A DNA stretch of 64,000 nt from Pholis gunnellus (taxonomy: Eukaryota; Chordata; Actinopteri; Perciformes; Pholidae). The stretch covers positions 11,079,724 through 11,143,723 of the forward strand of contig OU342826.1 in NCBI GenBank assembly GCA_910591455.2, given 5' to 3'. The notes under the pieces are model-generated. The model had not been told where the DNA came from. It did no database searches and saw only the letters and a list, made by a program, of their open reading frames with translations. Shown here one piece after another: positions 1 through 14,708 of the stretch. Each line of letters opens with the position of its first letter. The stretch's first letter is position 1. Both the position numbers and the translations under genes were made by a program.

Positions 1-94
1 GTAACCCATCAGCCTGTCCTCTCTTCCTCTGTAACATCTATGTGACCTTTGACCTAAAGACTCAATGACACTGTGTCCATTTTGCTTTGTCAGG

Positions 95-136
95 AATATG
101 CAGAACATTGTTGGTGTCTGTACTGTTGGACGAAGG
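95..136 (+). other. Candidate 42-bp exon, plus strand
   Basis: TTTTGCTTTGTCAG precedes it and CGAAG|GTAAAT closes it, both good matches to splice consensus. All frames are open; one reads MQNIVGVCTVGR. No homology recognised. Short decoy pairs of this kind are expected a few times per 64 kb. Confidence 0.2.
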
Positions 137-208
137 TAAATGATCTACTTATGAAACATGGATGAATTTGGTGTCAGTTTCCTCAAACCAAGCTGAAAAC
201 CTCTCTCT

Positions 209-228
209 CCCCCCCCCCCCCCCCCCCC
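209..228 (+). repeat. Poly-C, 20 bases
   Basis: Uninterrupted C run after a short CT tract. Confidence 0.95.
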
Positions 229-2263
229 TTGTCTATCTTTCTCTCGCTCTGATATTCTACCTACAGGGTTGCAACGTAAAACACACCTAAACACGGCGGC
301 TTCCATAGGTTTCTCTACATAGCCTAAGGCAGCTTGTATTCATGTGTGTGTGTGACAGTTGTGTCAATACGAGGCTGATATAGCTTGCTCAGTCTTCCTC
401 TGATCTTGCAGCCTGGTGGTTAAGGCCCCAAACCTTTGAACTCAGGGTCAAAGGTCACACCCCCTACAGGGCCACAGCTGGCCAAACAGTAAAGGTGGAC
501 TGGCTGTGTGTGTGTGTGTGTGTGTGTGTGTATAGGCGGGTGAGGAAGAATGTGGGTGAGCAGGGCCACCTTAAAAGAAGGCATGCCAGAGAAAGCAAGT
601 GTATGTGTTGGAGGCTGTATTGTTGCAGGGGTAGACTATATTCTTTCACGACACATCGAATAAACGTCACTAGCTTTGACATAATCATTTGACCATGATC
701 GATAGTCGGACTGTGGGCAGTGAAAAGGGGGAGGGTTGTGAGAAAGACAGAGAGACAGAGAGACAGAGAGAGAAACATTGAGAGGGGAAATAGGGCAAGG
801 CATAAGGGAAATACAAATTTAGAGCAAAAGGTGATGAAATTCAGTTTTAAATTATAACTATTGAAAAAGACAGAGATAGATAAAGACCATGTGAGAGCGA
901 ACATGAGAGAGACAATGAAAGGCTGAGCGATCGACAGATAGGAAGATATAGAAAGCGGTGTTTATCTTCGGTCGGTAAAGGTTAACCTGTGGGAGCACCG
1001 CCCTTTGACATTAAACAGCACAGAGGCTGAGGGGCGGGGCAACGCACACTCTGCTCAGAGGGGAAGAACAGCAGAGATGTAAAAGCTGAGCGGGATGGGA
1101 GGAGGAGGTGGAGAAGGATGGAGTAAAGGATTTGAGCTAGACAAAAGATGAAAAAGGGGGAAAAGCCAAGATAGGTTGAGAGAGATAAGGAGAGAGTGAA
1201 CACAGAGTAGGGCTGGTTTGACAGAGACAGACGGGGAAAAGAGAGAATTAATTGTGCGTTCAGATCAAACAGCACCGCATTTAAACGCAAAGGGATGCAA
1301 AAGCATGTGGCTAAAGGCACTGTTACAAGTCACAAGGTTAACAGTATACATGTGGAGTTCATGTTACTAAGTCATCAGAAATGGGCATTTGCACATATTT
1401 GATTGGCCAACTTGAATGATTTGAAGCAAGCGTTGAGCCAGGTTAAAACTGTACGCGTGACGGAATACAGACTTACCGCTTGTGTTTCAGTATTATTGTA
1501 TAAGGATTAAAAAAAACACCTGAATGTGAGGACAGGTGTGTCAGAGAGCCAGACAACATGACTAAAAGTGAATAACTCCTGCTGACTTATTCCAGGTCTA
1601 TTCATTAATGCAAAGTTTCAGTCGAAACAGCCTTATTATCAAAACATTTATTATTTTTAAGGTTGTTTTTTTGGCATTTTCGCTGTTATTGACAGTCGAC
1701 AGTGAAGAGACAGACAGGAAACAAGGGGGGCGACAGAAGTATGACATGCATCAAAGGTTATGTGGTTTGCACTCTGACTATTGGCTTCCATAATACATAC
1801 ATTTCGTCAACTGACGAAAAAAAAAACACCTTAAGAAAACACACACAGTCCTCCAGCTCATTAGGCAAACACAATCTTTCCTGAGAAGACATTTAACCGT
1901 CAAAAGTGCTATTGTCTAAGAAACACCTGACCTAACAGCTACACACCCAGAACACACACACATGTACTGAACAAACAGACGCAAACTTATGAACATGTGC
2001 TCAACAAATAAACACATGCTGTACACATATGCAATGCAGTCCAATTGATGCAAAGGCACAAGCTGGCTGTATGCTGTAAATACTGACCTAGTGCACACTA
2101 AAAATCAGCTTACGGCATTAACCCAATGGCAAGAACCCACACACACACCTCAGCGTGTGTGAGCCTGCATGGCGTGAGTAGAGTAGCCCCGCTTGGGCTG
2201 CTCGGGCCCTGAGTCACTAGTGATTCAGTAGGTCTCTTCAAGTTAGGGCAGCAAGCTTCATAC

Positions 2264-2308
<45 letters not shown>

Positions 2309-3126
2309 AAATAGCTGGCTGCTGCAGGAGTGGTGCTAAATGTCTTTAATTAAGTCGACATTCACTGTCTCCCTGTGTGTGTCTCTCTAGGCCATGGCCA
2401 TCTTTTTTCAGCTGTTGTGTGTTTAAAGGTGGTCACTCAAAACACGTTAAATCCTTGAATGAAGCAGCCCGGGGGGCGGATACTACAACATGAGCGCTGA
2501 TCAGCATGCACGCGAGGAGCAAATCAGGACAACTTCAGATCTCCTTTGGAATGCTGTCACGCTGCATCCTGAACTTGTGTGCGAGATCAGGATGCGGTTA
2601 GATAAGGACATTTGGTTCTGTTGTTTAAGTTGTTTGAACGACAGGGAGGAGTGGTGACTTCCCCTCTGTGGTGGTTCATTATACAGTAAAGCATTGACAA
2701 ATAGGCATTTGTCTGTTTTTGCATTTTCTAATATATCAAATGTCACGCCACTCAAGCCCAATAAACTGGATTTAAACGGAGTTTGTGTCATTTCTGTCTC
2801 ATTGGCCTGTAAACATGCTTGTGTTTGCGAGGCCGGAGCTGGCAGCGCTACAGACAGTGAGGAGGAGTGTCAGGTCGACTGTGGTCGGGGCTGTTTGGCT
2901 CGCTGAACGTCTGCCACATGGGCTTCAGAAAAAGGTCATGGTCAAAACCACGCCTGGCTCACAAACCGTCACGCCCACTCCCACTCCCACACACGCACAC
3001 ATGTGGCAAACGAATGGATAGACAACGCAGACAGACAGACTGACTTCCTCTTTGGGGAAACGCAGGAAAATGACACCCACTCAAAGAGGAGGAGGGTGAC
3101 AGACAGACTCACCGACGCAAAGCCAC

Positions 3127-3169
<43 letters not shown>

Positions 3170-3226
3170 CAAAACTGTCTGAAAACCCGGCAGCCATGAG
3201 CCCACCAGCCCACCAGCCAAATAGGA

Positions 3227-3260
<34 letters not shown>
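3227..3260. repeat. (GACA)n tetranucleotide repeat
   Basis: About eight AGAC/GACA units. Confidence 0.95.
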
Positions 3261-3261
<1 letters not shown>

Positions 3262-3485
3262 GGAGGAGACACGAATGAACAGTTGGTAGTAAATTGTGTC
3301 TAGACAGACGCTAATGAAAGCAGCCCGGCTTTGGCTGCTGCCAAAATCAAGACCTGTGAACAGTCTGATTATGTGTGTGCAAGAGAGTTTGTGTGAAAGA
3401 TGTTTGTGCAAGCATGTGTAAATGAATATAATGAACATAACCCTTTTAACATTTGTCGTGCTGTTTTACCCTCACTGTCTTTTCT

Positions 3486-3520
<35 letters not shown>

Positions 3521-4025
3521 CTGTAGGCAGCATTCAGAGCCACAGCAGTCGGCGCCGGCACAGTCTTGTGACGTCAATCCTCCAAAATTAAACTTGGCTT
3601 TGCCGTCAAACCTTGAAACTCTGACTTGTCAACTCCAAAGAACATCCAAAGTACCCGAGAGCAGAAACACTGAGTAGCAAACACAGCAGTGTACCTGAAT
3701 ATGTGTTTCTCTAGTGCCATCGTCAGGCTTGTTTCTTGTACAGAGAAATGATCACAACTCTGGAGTAGGGCACATTCATGCCCTGAACACTCTGCTTTAT
3801 CTTACCACCAAAAATGTCCACCTGGATGTATAGACTACAAAACGGTGTAATCATGGCTTTGTAGTTGCAAAATGGTGAGAGCTGGTCACCTTTTGATGCC
3901 AGACGATACAAAGTTACACGTTACTCTGTAGTGCACTGCTCATCAGCAGACACACTGCTGGTAGCTCAAAAACAACAACATCATCAGAATGAAGAGGAGC
4001 AGGTAACCGGCATGCCTGAACTCGC

Positions 4026-4059
<34 letters not shown>

Positions 4060-4375
4060 CTGAGAATAGTGGCCTGAGGCATCCCCTTCATACAAGCTTA
4101 ACCGGGAAAAACCCACACTGGAAGAAGAAGAAAGCAAAGTGATCATTTTGTTGAGGGTGATCAGTGGTGGGACTCTGATAATCAGTCATAACAACAGCAA
4201 TTTGCTCACCCTTTGTGTGTGTGTGTGCCTGTGTGTGTGTGCGTGCGTGTGTGTGTGTGTGTGTGTGTGTGAGTGAGTGAGTGTGCAATATGAAGAGGGA
4301 ATTAGAGGAGTTTATGAGGAAGGTGTGTTTAAGGCTGTAGGCATTAGCCTAGGATGCACGCATACTGTCTCTGGC

Positions 4376-4415
<40 letters not shown>

Positions 4416-5222
4416 ACAAAGTTGGAGAGTGGTCAGACAAGCCCTGCCAAGCCCACATACCAGTGAAAAGGTGCTACACTGTACTATCCAGTTGCACAAT
4501 GCCATTTAAGTTAACCGTCACATACCAAAAAGACTGACTCAGGCCTTTATAGCCACACCGCTGTGCGTGTTCGCTCCAAACCGTCATGATTTCAGATTTC
4601 ATAATTCTAATTAGCAACCAGCCACACTGGCTTAAACAATGGTCTGTTGAGAGTGACAGTGAGCTGAGAAACAGCATGTGAAAGAGCAGTAGTGTGTGTG
4701 TGTGTGTGTGTGTAGCTTGAGCTGCATCTTCTGCATCTGCTCACAAAGACTTCTTTATCTGCTGGATCACACGTGATCCCCACATGGTGGCTCATGCAGT
4801 CTTCACAGGACCACACACACACACGCTTGCACAATATGACAAGCACTCAATCACCTTTACCAGGAAGTAAGCATACAACCCCATAATGTATACAAACAAG
4901 CCCCGCCCTCCTCCTCTGTGTCTGTATGAGTCTCTGCCTATAGTCCATGAAGGCAAAGTTTCTGGGCATTTAAAGGGGAGGGAGGCCTTCTGGCTGCCCT
5001 CCAGACACTGTGACCCCACACTTCCTGCACTGGGTAGGCGTCAGGACAGACGGGCACGCACACACACACACAGATCCATCTATAATGCTACAACAGACCT
5101 CAAAAACATGTGGAGAATACACAGATACTATAGACAACGCAGTGTGTGTGTGTGCGCGTGTTTATGTGTATAAATGTGTGTGGGGAGGTAGTGAGCCCCT
5201 ACCAACCTTACCTATCACTAAT

Positions 5223-5261
<39 letters not shown>

Positions 5262-5589
5262 CATATATATTATATAAACCCATAACAATAAAAGAGAAAG
5301 GAAGAATAAACTAAGTCAAGCGAGGAGACAGAAGGCAGAACACAGCAAAACTGAGAAGCTCTGCAGAAATCTATTTCATGGTGAGGATGAGAAACGTTTC
5401 CCACCCTCCATCTCACCATAACTAAGCTGAATAACATGCGAGAGACAGATCAAGTTAAATCATCTCACCTAGCGTCAGAATACTCTAGGGTTTCATTCCT
5501 TCCACATTGGAAAGAAATGTAACGTCATGCTTGTTAATCTCGTAGCCCGTGTACCACATCCTATTATATTGGACATCTCCTTACTATTG

Positions 5590-5882
5590 GGGGATTGTAA
5601 TGTTGTAAATGGATGAGTGAACTTGTACTTGTCTTCAGACCACTACACTACATGTCATCATTCACCCATTCACACCCACTCATACACTGATGGGCAGGGG
5701 CTACCATGTGAGGTGCCACCTGCCCATCAGGACTCTAAATGAATCAGTCACACCCATTCATACACCACCTGCACAGCCTGGGGGAACAATTTGGGGTTCG
5801 GACACATCGACACGGACAGAGCCGGGGATCAAACCGCCGATCCTCCGATTGAAGGGCGACCCTGCTCTGCCACTGAGCCGCA
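5590..5882 (-). mobile_element. tRNA-derived SINE (minus orientation)
   Basis: Read on the minus strand, the head has an A box GGCTCAGTGGCAGAGC (plus 5864-5879) and a B box GGTTTGATCCC (plus 5825-5835), the spacing of an RNA polymerase III promoter. The body follows with a direct ATTCACCCATTCACACCCA-like segment and a long variable middle that I recognise from a common teleost SINE family. The 3' boundary near 5590 is approximate. The overlapping open frame at 5690-5959 is only this element read in antisense. Confidence 0.75.
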
Positions 5883-8427
5883 GATTGCAATATCACTCGA
5901 CTGTTGCACTTGAAATAAATCAGCTAAATGCCATAAAAAAAAGAAGAAGAAAAAAATGAAAGTGGGGAAAACGCTTGGAGTGGGCGAATTCTTTTGATGG
6001 CCAATGAGCAGCTCTCCAGAGTCTTATAAAAGTGTGCCCTAACATCAGCACAAGAGCTGCTGATGTCAGCGGCAAGTGTTGTGTGTGCGTGTGTGTGTGT
6101 GTGTGTGTTTACGAGTGTGTCATGATCATAATGTTCCTCTGGTGTTGATACATTTGATACCAGCATGAAAAATGAACGGCCAATATAAGTGCTGTCATGT
6201 CCAATATAAATGACCAAAGACAGCTATAAATATTGTAACGGTGTGTGTGTGTGTGTGTGTGTGTGTGATACAGTATGAATATAACATGCAGTGGTGGGGA
6301 TTTAAACAACTTTATACTGTTGTAATCATTCCTGTAATCCTCTTCCATTGGAATTCAAGTGCAGGCAGCCTTAACACACACACACACACGTTTGTACGAA
6401 TGCTGCATTTGATCCTTTTACATCTTGCATTGTGTCTGTATTTGAAGTGTGTACAGTATGCATGTCACTGCCCTTGTATTTGAAGTGTGTGTGTGCATGA
6501 GTGCATAACCATGTGTCCAAAATATGCCTGTGTGTGGTGTGTGTGTGTTTGCGTGTCCTTGACCAGCTGCAAAGGGCAGAGGAAATGAGGCGGAACTCAA
6601 TCTGGTCCACACCTGTCTGTCTCTCTCTCTGGAGGGAGGAGCCTCGGGCCTCAAACACACACACACACACAAACACCCACACACACACACACACATACAC
6701 ACACACACAGCTTCATAAGTGCACTGTTCACGTTCTGTATGAGCAGATAGATTATGCATGCGTCAGCCAGCTAAGGAGCTTGGATCTATTAATGTATGCA
6801 CCAAGACAGTTTTATGTTTGTGTACGCTTCATGGGAGAGGGGAAGGACAGTGAGAGAGCAATGATGTGTGTTTGTGTTTGTGCTGCATGACGGGCTGAGA
6901 GAGACGGGGGGGGAAAGATATTAAATGAGTGACACACAATAAGTGTAGAGAAAGAGAGGATGACATAGAGAGGAGCGAGGTGGAGGAAGGGAAAATGAAG
7001 AGATCGGGGATGACAGTGAGCCACACAAGGACAGAGGGAGAGAGGGGGAGAGAGGGAGATAGAGAGAGATTGCACTGGTAAGGGGGGGTGGGGGGTTACT
7101 TTGGGACGCCAGAACCCAGTGACATGACACAGATGCACTGTGCTACTGTGCAGAGAACAGGGGGGGAGGCGGGTTTACAGAGACAGAGGAGGAGAGGAAG
7201 AGGGGGATGGGTGGGTGTGTGGGAGCTCAGTGCTGGTTCCACACTATTCTTATGGTAGGCTCGCTGTGCAGATGCTAAAAGAGCCCGCGTGTAGCACCAA
7301 TTCATCATTTTAGATAACATAATTATTATAATTACTGTCAACCTGGTTTCAAAACGCAGCTGCTAGTCTTTAACAAAGTCAAGGAGATGAGATCATATAC
7401 AGGCAGAGGTTCTAAATGCCAGTTTAAGACTGAGGCGCAAATGATTTTTCGGCATCTGCGCCGCTACATAGGTCCACGAGGGGTCTGTCTGGTATACATT
7501 TTGTCAACTGCTCATGTCCACGGACTGTACACGCCTACAAACACACCAACTGCACATATGTGGAACATGTATATGAACATGCGTATGACGTGAGGGACTG
7601 GGTTTTTGGAGTCAGGGTCCCTTAGCTCTGAAACCCCCCCCCCCCCCCCGAAAATCGATGAAGCTCGGTAACATCTTTTAAACCGGCCCTGTTCCCTCAC
7701 GGGCTGCATCGCTAAAACACATTTTAAGCTCCAGCTCCCTACCTCCTGTCATAGTTTCATCATTTGACGGTTTTAAGAGTGCGAATTCTGCTGCCTGATT
7801 TGTAAAATCCACAGTGCACATGCATTGAACAGCAGAACAAATGCAGTTCGGACTAGTTCAATTCCTTTGAAATGACTTTTGCGTAAACGTGACCAGGGTG
7901 CTTATTCAGACATGAGATAGATTAACGTGAAGGGGTGCATGCCTGAAGAGCCCCCTTTTCGACCGAGGACTCTGAACCTTTTGAGGAACTCATTGCATTT
8001 CAACAGCAGGGACCAGAGTCTAAGTGTACCCCCCAGAAAGGACCTGGTGGAGGGGTAGTACTTTCTAAAAGAAAATGAACTATCAGGGTGGGGTTTGCAA
8101 GGATGACCGTTGCTGATTGGTCAAACACACACACACACACACACACACTCACACACACAGCGCTGATGCTTCAAGTCATGGGCCGCTTCATTTATTAAAC
8201 AAGTAAGTACTTGAGTATTGATTTAGACCAATTTAGGCCAAAGAGAAAGAGAGAGAGATCGTGTTAAGCGAACTGCGAAGGCCAGCGGTAGAAGAAGGGA
8301 GAAAAGGTTATTTCCTGATTGTTTCACGGCTGTTTCGCTTTAAAGCGCAAATGAGTAACTATCATACTCTCAAGAGATGATTGATGCCCTTGGTTTCATT
8401 TCCACTATGGTTTGTATGTTTTGTAGA

Positions 8428-8478
8428 TGGAACGGGTGGGCACACTGAGACCACCAGCAGCCCTCCTCAGTCTCCAGG
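8428..8478 (+). other. Candidate 51-bp exon, plus strand
   Basis: TATGTTTTGTAG precedes it and CTCCAG|GTCTGT closes it. One frame gives GTGGHTETTSSPPQSP, a Ser/Pro/Thr-rich linker-like peptide; another begins with ATG. The donor is only moderate. Not recognised. Confidence 0.18.
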
Positions 8479-8704
8479 TCTGTAGACCGCTATGGACAAC
8501 AATGGGCTGAAGGAACATCTCAGCTCCTTCAAAATTGTCCCGGGACTAAAACGACTGGGAATAACCATCAACTCAATGGTTTATAGAAGGTACACTATGG
8601 TGTTTAGAAACCCTATATGCAACAATGTTACAGAGAAACAGATTCAGATGCACACATTGTAGCATATAGTAAATGATGTATGTCATCCGTCTGCTTGATA
8701 CCAC

Positions 8705-8751
8705 TCACGCACACGCACACGCACACGCACACACACACACACACACACACA
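8705..8751. repeat. (CACACG)n into (CA)n
   Basis: About four CACACG or ACGCAC hexamers followed by a pure CA run. Confidence 0.95.
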
Positions 8752-9052
8752 CTCTCTCAATTCCACGATGCATGCAGAGGACCTTACAGCAGAAGAATGT
8801 GCTTCCACCCACACACAACATCAGTTGTATTTCTTTTCACTCCAGAATGTCAAACATTAGCATACATATATATGCATGCAGGCGGGCTATCAGTCTGCCA
8901 AACATGTAACAGCAGAGCCCTCCATCCATCCTTCCTTCCTTCCTTCCCTTCACGCTCTCCCCCATTCATCTCATCCCCTGCTTTCTTCCATCCCTCCCTT
9001 CACACCTGCCAGGCCTACAGCAAGGTCACACACCTCAATTACCCTGTGCTCG

Positions 9053-9085
9053 CACACACATGCACACACATGCACACACATGCAC
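9053..9085. repeat. 10-bp tandem repeat, three copies
   Basis: Three copies of CACACACATG in a row, a CA tract with a fixed ATG phase. Confidence 0.9.
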
Positions 9086-9720
9086 AAAGAGCGAGCGAGG
9101 GAGTGTGATAGGGAGGGAAGATAAGAAAGGAGGGGGTGGGAGCAGATTTCACGCTACCCTGAGCACTGGCTAGCATGCACCAGTGTTTCTGACATTTTAT
9201 TTATGATGTTCAATGTTCAGCGCCCGCCCTCTCCTCTCTGCTTTGTGTCTCTGGTTCCACAAGCATTACTCTTTGATACATATCTTTATCAAATTAATGA
9301 AACGATCAAATGTACTATTCATATAGCCGACCATATGAATAGTAAGAGATGATGTTACCTGCACATATTCTGTGTGAATAGTGACAACGCCTTACTATTT
9401 CAAGAGATAAAGCTTTGTCTGCATTTTGAAGTTTCACAACTGCCTGAAGCAGAGTAAGGCGAGCAGACGCTGAGACGCCCAATAATCACCCTCTCAACGT
9501 CTCCAACAGTCTGGATATCGGGCTGCAGCATTGACACTAATGTGCCTTACAAACAACATCATGAATCCCAATGTGTCCAATAGTCACATTAATGTACTAG
9601 TGGTGAATGTGATCCTCCTATTAGGGCTTTTTGTATCTGCAGGCAGACTGCTGTTCACCCATGCAGCCACGGGAGGCGACCAGCTGTGTTTACACTGTGG
9701 GCTGATACAGCCGCCATATG

Positions 9721-9770
<50 letters not shown>

Positions 9771-10502
9771 ACTGCTCCAGGAAACTGCCATCGTAGTGCA
9801 TGCTCAGTCCTGTGTAAAAGCTCCAGCTTGATTGGAAGCTTTGAATAAAAGACTCAGATGAGTTGGTCTGAGCCTAAAACTTATAACAGGAGGATATTTT
9901 GCAGCAGTGGGAGGGTGGAGGACTGTGACACTCATTAGAACCACAACACTGCCCCGACTTATTAAAACCACCTACACATGAGGGCCTACGGCCAACAGCT
10001 GATGCGTGTAGGAGTTTCACGTCTTAGCGGTCGCTTCTTAAAGGATTCTCAACGCACAGAGCCACTTGAACGCGTGAACTTGTTGTTTCTTTTAATGCCT
10101 CAAGAATATATTTAGGGTCAGCGTTTTCATGTTTCTGCTAAACGAAGACAGAAGGAAGAAGACGACTGATTAGGCATTGGTGACCGTCTGACAGAGAAGA
10201 GATGGAACACACACACACACACACACTGTGAAACTTAGAATTCAATACATCAGTGATAGGCCGACTCTCCCACTGGATTTCTGTCTCGTGACATTCTCCA
10301 TCACCCTGCCCCACATGTAATCTACATGTACCCTAACCTCAGTTACCAGCGCATCAGTGCAGTACAGACAGCTGCAAGAGTGACATCTAACACCAGCCAA
10401 ACAAAGGAAACCGAGAAAATCAATTACATCACCTACACACCCATCTACTTCTCCCCTCTCTGATCTTTGCAATCAAAGCCATCTGATCACAGTGTGTGTG
10501 TG

Positions 10503-10554
<52 letters not shown>

Positions 10555-10801
10555 GCAAAAAGCCAAGGGTTGAGGTTTCGAACAGATGTATTCTTTCGGT
10601 CTTGAGTGACACAGATTTACAAGTTTATGGTTAGGAGGAAGAAAGGGGGACAGGAAAAAAGAGAAGGCTGTGAACGGATATGGGAAGATATAGGAGAGAG
10701 GAAAGGAGAGGCAGGGTGCAGACAGAGAGCGGAGGGATGGAGGGCTCAACTCCTCGAGACAGATCATGTTACCAGTCTGGGGGCACACACACACACACAC
10801 G

Positions 10802-10832
<31 letters not shown>

Positions 10833-11714
10833 ACACACACCCATAAAGGTCACAGTGCACCCGCTGCCCTCCAGACACACTCACGCAGAGACACAGATAT
10901 CCTCTTAAAACGCTCCAAGGCAGACGCAGCTTTGATTTCTCACACTCTATTTTATACACACACCAAAAGCACACCTGTCATTTCTACAACTGCATGACTG
11001 ACACAATTGCACATGTGCCATTATGTCTACACATACACATAAAAGAATATGCTGAGACACAATCATAAAGAAAGCGTGCAAATTACATTAAACAGAAAGT
11101 GAGGTTTGTAGGATTGTATTTTACCAAATGAACTCCCGCGTGGCTCAGCTGTGGCTCGTGACTCGTGTATTGAGAAGAAGTGGAGCGAGAGACATTGTGG
11201 GACACACATGCGCACACTCACAAGCACAGTTATCATGGAAGTTACACAAGGGAGAGGGGTCAGGGTTCAGTGTGGAACTGGCTTAAAGAGACAGGGCGAC
11301 GTAACACGCAGGAGAGAAAACAAGGGCAGGAAAAGAAGAGGAAGAACGGTGAGAAGACCAGGAAAAAAACAAGCTATTAAGTTGTGTAGAAAAAGAATAG
11401 AAGAGGGGGAGAACAGGGAGGGAAACGAGCTAGCACAGAGGGGTCAGAGGGTTTAACCTGCGTGGATTGCTGTTTTACCCATGTTGCTTGGCGTCTGCTG
11501 GATGTGCAATCAACCAAAAAAGAATTCGTTACTTGTTGACTTATTACAAAATAAAAATTGGAACACATGATTTCACTTCCTCATACGCAGCCCCATGGGT
11601 AAATAAACATTTATCCCACTAAGTAAAACCAGTGACACACGGCAGAAGCTAAACACAAACCAGCGAGCAAACCCAGCTCCCTGATAGACGTGAACTTTTC
11701 ATTCACAAGGATTG

Positions 11715-11763
<49 letters not shown>

Positions 11764-14216
11764 AAGTGCAAAACCTAACCTGCATCCACTTTGGAGTGCG
11801 GTCCCAGGCATATACACTCAGCTTCACGCACAAACTCAGATGCAGACACGAGTATAGAACCAGCTTGATCACAAACAATGACAAGCTGGGCAGCGCCACG
11901 TCACTTTATGAGACGCGCCACAGATAAACAAATAAGGAGAGAAACCTTCAAAGAGCCTGCACATTTGTTCCTCACACAATTACAGAGTGCAGTAAATACA
12001 CAGGGCATGGCCAAAGTCATGTGTGTGTGTGTGTTTGTGTTTGTGTGTTTATGGGAATCTGTGTTTGTGCACTTATAGTATACATTCTATATTCTGTGGT
12101 TCACATTTTGAGCATTCAGCAGCTGCTCCTACCCAGAGTGCAACTGTAGGATAAGCTTCAATGCATTACAAGCTGTTAATAATGAATACAAGCAGAACCA
12201 CATCAACGGTCATTGTCGGGGAAATAAAGGCGTGCTTGGTGCAGAAACACGAGCAAAGACAGAATGTCTGGTAAAAACATTTCAATTCCAAAACTCAACA
12301 CTCTTTCTAGCGTTGAACCCCCCTCTGCATGTCTCTTTCTTCCTCTCGTCCTGATTCCCTCCTCTTCAATCAAGAGCTATAAAGAACTCTGCATCGTGCT
12401 TTAACAATTCACAAACCTTCACACACATTAAGCAAGAGACGCTACAAACACACACACACACAGCTCAACTGTTGACCTTTGCCAAGGTGTGATAAAAATC
12501 AGCATGCAGACTCGTGTGCACACACACACACACACACACACACACCTGGTTCAGTCAGTCACAAGGTCCTCAATACAGAGGCCAACACAAGACACCTATA
12601 TAACACACACAATGTGTGTGTTCAGGTGTGTGTGTGCGTGTGCGTGTTATAGATTTTGTCTTCACTCAGCTTGCCAATCCCCCGTCTATCCCCAGTAGTA
12701 GTGACACAGCCCTCTCCTGACTGAGACAACTGGAAGCCATTACCTTAAATCAACAAACCGCAGCTTGTCTCCATCACACAAAGACGCCATGTGCACACTC
12801 AGCACACCAATAGCCCTGTGTGTGTGTGCGAGTGTGTGTGTGTGCGACTGTGCATTCAAAATGTCTCAGTATGGATATTTCTCTCTCAATCTCCCAGATA
12901 CCTCTTTATCTCCACTCTGCATGTCTCGGACATCAACTCACTTCCGGACCGACTTAAAAAATGGGGTCAGGTAAAGTCAGGCTGCATCGCGTGTCTTTGG
13001 GGTTGTGCGTTATGACGATATTAAAGTGTGAATAATTCAAATGTCTTTACAGAGAGCGTGTTAGCATCTCCCTACAGTGCACATTCTACCGGTTGCAAAT
13101 CTATAGCTCCAGTGTTTCCTCTCCATACAGCAGCGCAGCACTGCTGCTGAGTATTAGCGCCGCGTCGGTCTGTGCTCTGACTCACTTGGCATGCAGTGAA
13201 CGCACCAGTCATAATTTAGTTTTAACAACAACTCAACTACTGGCATTCTTCACCACTGTTATAAACGGGAGTAACAGGTGAGCCAGCTTTTTAAATAAGT
13301 GCTGTGCAGTGGATCCACAAGCAAGCGATAAATATTCAAACAAACTTTAAAGTGTTACGTTTTATTCTGATGATGTAATATTGTTGCCATATCGCCCACC
13401 GCGTGGGTCTGACCGTCCACCAGACCGCCCAGCCTCTCTGTCTTTCATCATGTCTCTATCACTTCCTTTGTCTTATGCTAAGTATATACAGCTACCTACA
13501 CAGGCTCGTTTCCATGCAGGATATTAGCTCAGCGGCCAAAGCTAATCTTCTTGAGCCCTTTGACCCCGCATAATAGAATTAACCACCTAAGCCTTATCCC
13601 TCTGTGCCTTAACGAACTGTGCTTTTAAATATAAAACTAGTGTAGTCTCAGATAAAGCCTCAGAGCAAAATATTTACAGTACTACTGCTGTGTGTGTGCG
13701 TGTGTGTGTGTCTGTTTGTGTGCGTGCAGAAAAACGTGCTAAGCAACAGAGTCTGGACCTTAAAGGAACTGGCACAAATTCTGGCAAGTATGCTCTCAAC
13801 AGTTGACTGTTAGCACTTGCACCAATGTATATACAGTATTTAATACATATTTCGACACAAGGCCAGCTGGTACCACCTGCTACCTATAAACAACCTCCAG
13901 TATTTGCTTCAAACACACTCTGTTTGAAGTAGTAACTTGCTAATCTCAATATACATACGTGTCGGAAGTTTTAATCTCGGATGCCACGTGACGCTCACTC
14001 GACTTCAAACCACTTTATGATATCTTTAACATGAAGAAGCCATGACGCTGCAGAGGAAGTGGTGTGTAGTAATGTGTTAAACAAAAGGAACAAGTATGTA
14101 GTGGGCTTTGTCTAAAGTAGTGGGACATCAGCATCACCTTCAACAGATGAAAAAAGCGTAAACATAAAATCTATGAGCAGATGCCCACAACCAAAAGTTG
14201 TGGGCAAAGTCAAGAA

Positions 14217-14244
14217 GTATATATATATATATATATATATATAT
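14217..14244. repeat. (TA)n, short
   Basis: Pure alternating TA/AT tract. Confidence 0.95.
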
Positions 14245-14685
14245 AATGAGTCTCAAGCTATTCCTTGAACACAAGCTGTTATTAGCCCAGCTCCAGCCCG
14301 TCTATGCACAGACACAACCCAGCCACGGCGCCAGCCAGTCAGCCAGCCTCCCCTCACCTCCACCCCTGAACCTCCTCTCCTGCCTGTCTGCTCCTCTCCC
14401 TCTCCTCCCCCTTTCCCTCTTGTTTAAAACACAAGGCAGCCCACCCCTCCCCCTCTCCTCTCTTCTCTCTCTCTTCTTTCTGTTTCCCCTTTTCTTCAGC
14501 AGGCAGCACACTCAATCACCCTCCCCCTCCCCGTCCCCCTCCTCCCCCCTGCCATCTCAGCCTCCATTCCAATGAATGCACAATCTCCCCCCTTCAGCCG
14601 AGGGGGGGGAGGGGGGGGACTGCCCCGGGGTTGAGGAGGGGTAGAGAGGAGAGCAGCACCCATGCACACACAAATTCAATCACAA

Positions 14686-14708
14686 CCCCCCCCCCCCCCC
14701 CCCCCCCC
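14686..14708 (+). repeat. Poly-C, 23 bases
   Basis: Uninterrupted C run; a further C run follows at about 14923-14938 and a G-rich stretch lies near 14600. Confidence 0.95.

Larger units (their letters stand above)
137..5589. other. Noncoding, microsatellite-dense
   Basis: No supported gene. It holds at least ten CA/TG tracts (for example 505-530, 2266-2306, 3127-3168, 3488-3520, 4028-4058, 4379-4413, 5225-5258), a GA-rich strand at 720-1260 and the GACA repeat. Open frames here are Cys-Val, Thr-His or Ser-Leu artefacts of the repeats. Confidence 0.75.

Noticed and set aside
3227..3260. Array-like tandem repeats that could suggest CRISPR
   Set aside because: Simple tetranucleotide repeat without spacers, in vertebrate DNA.
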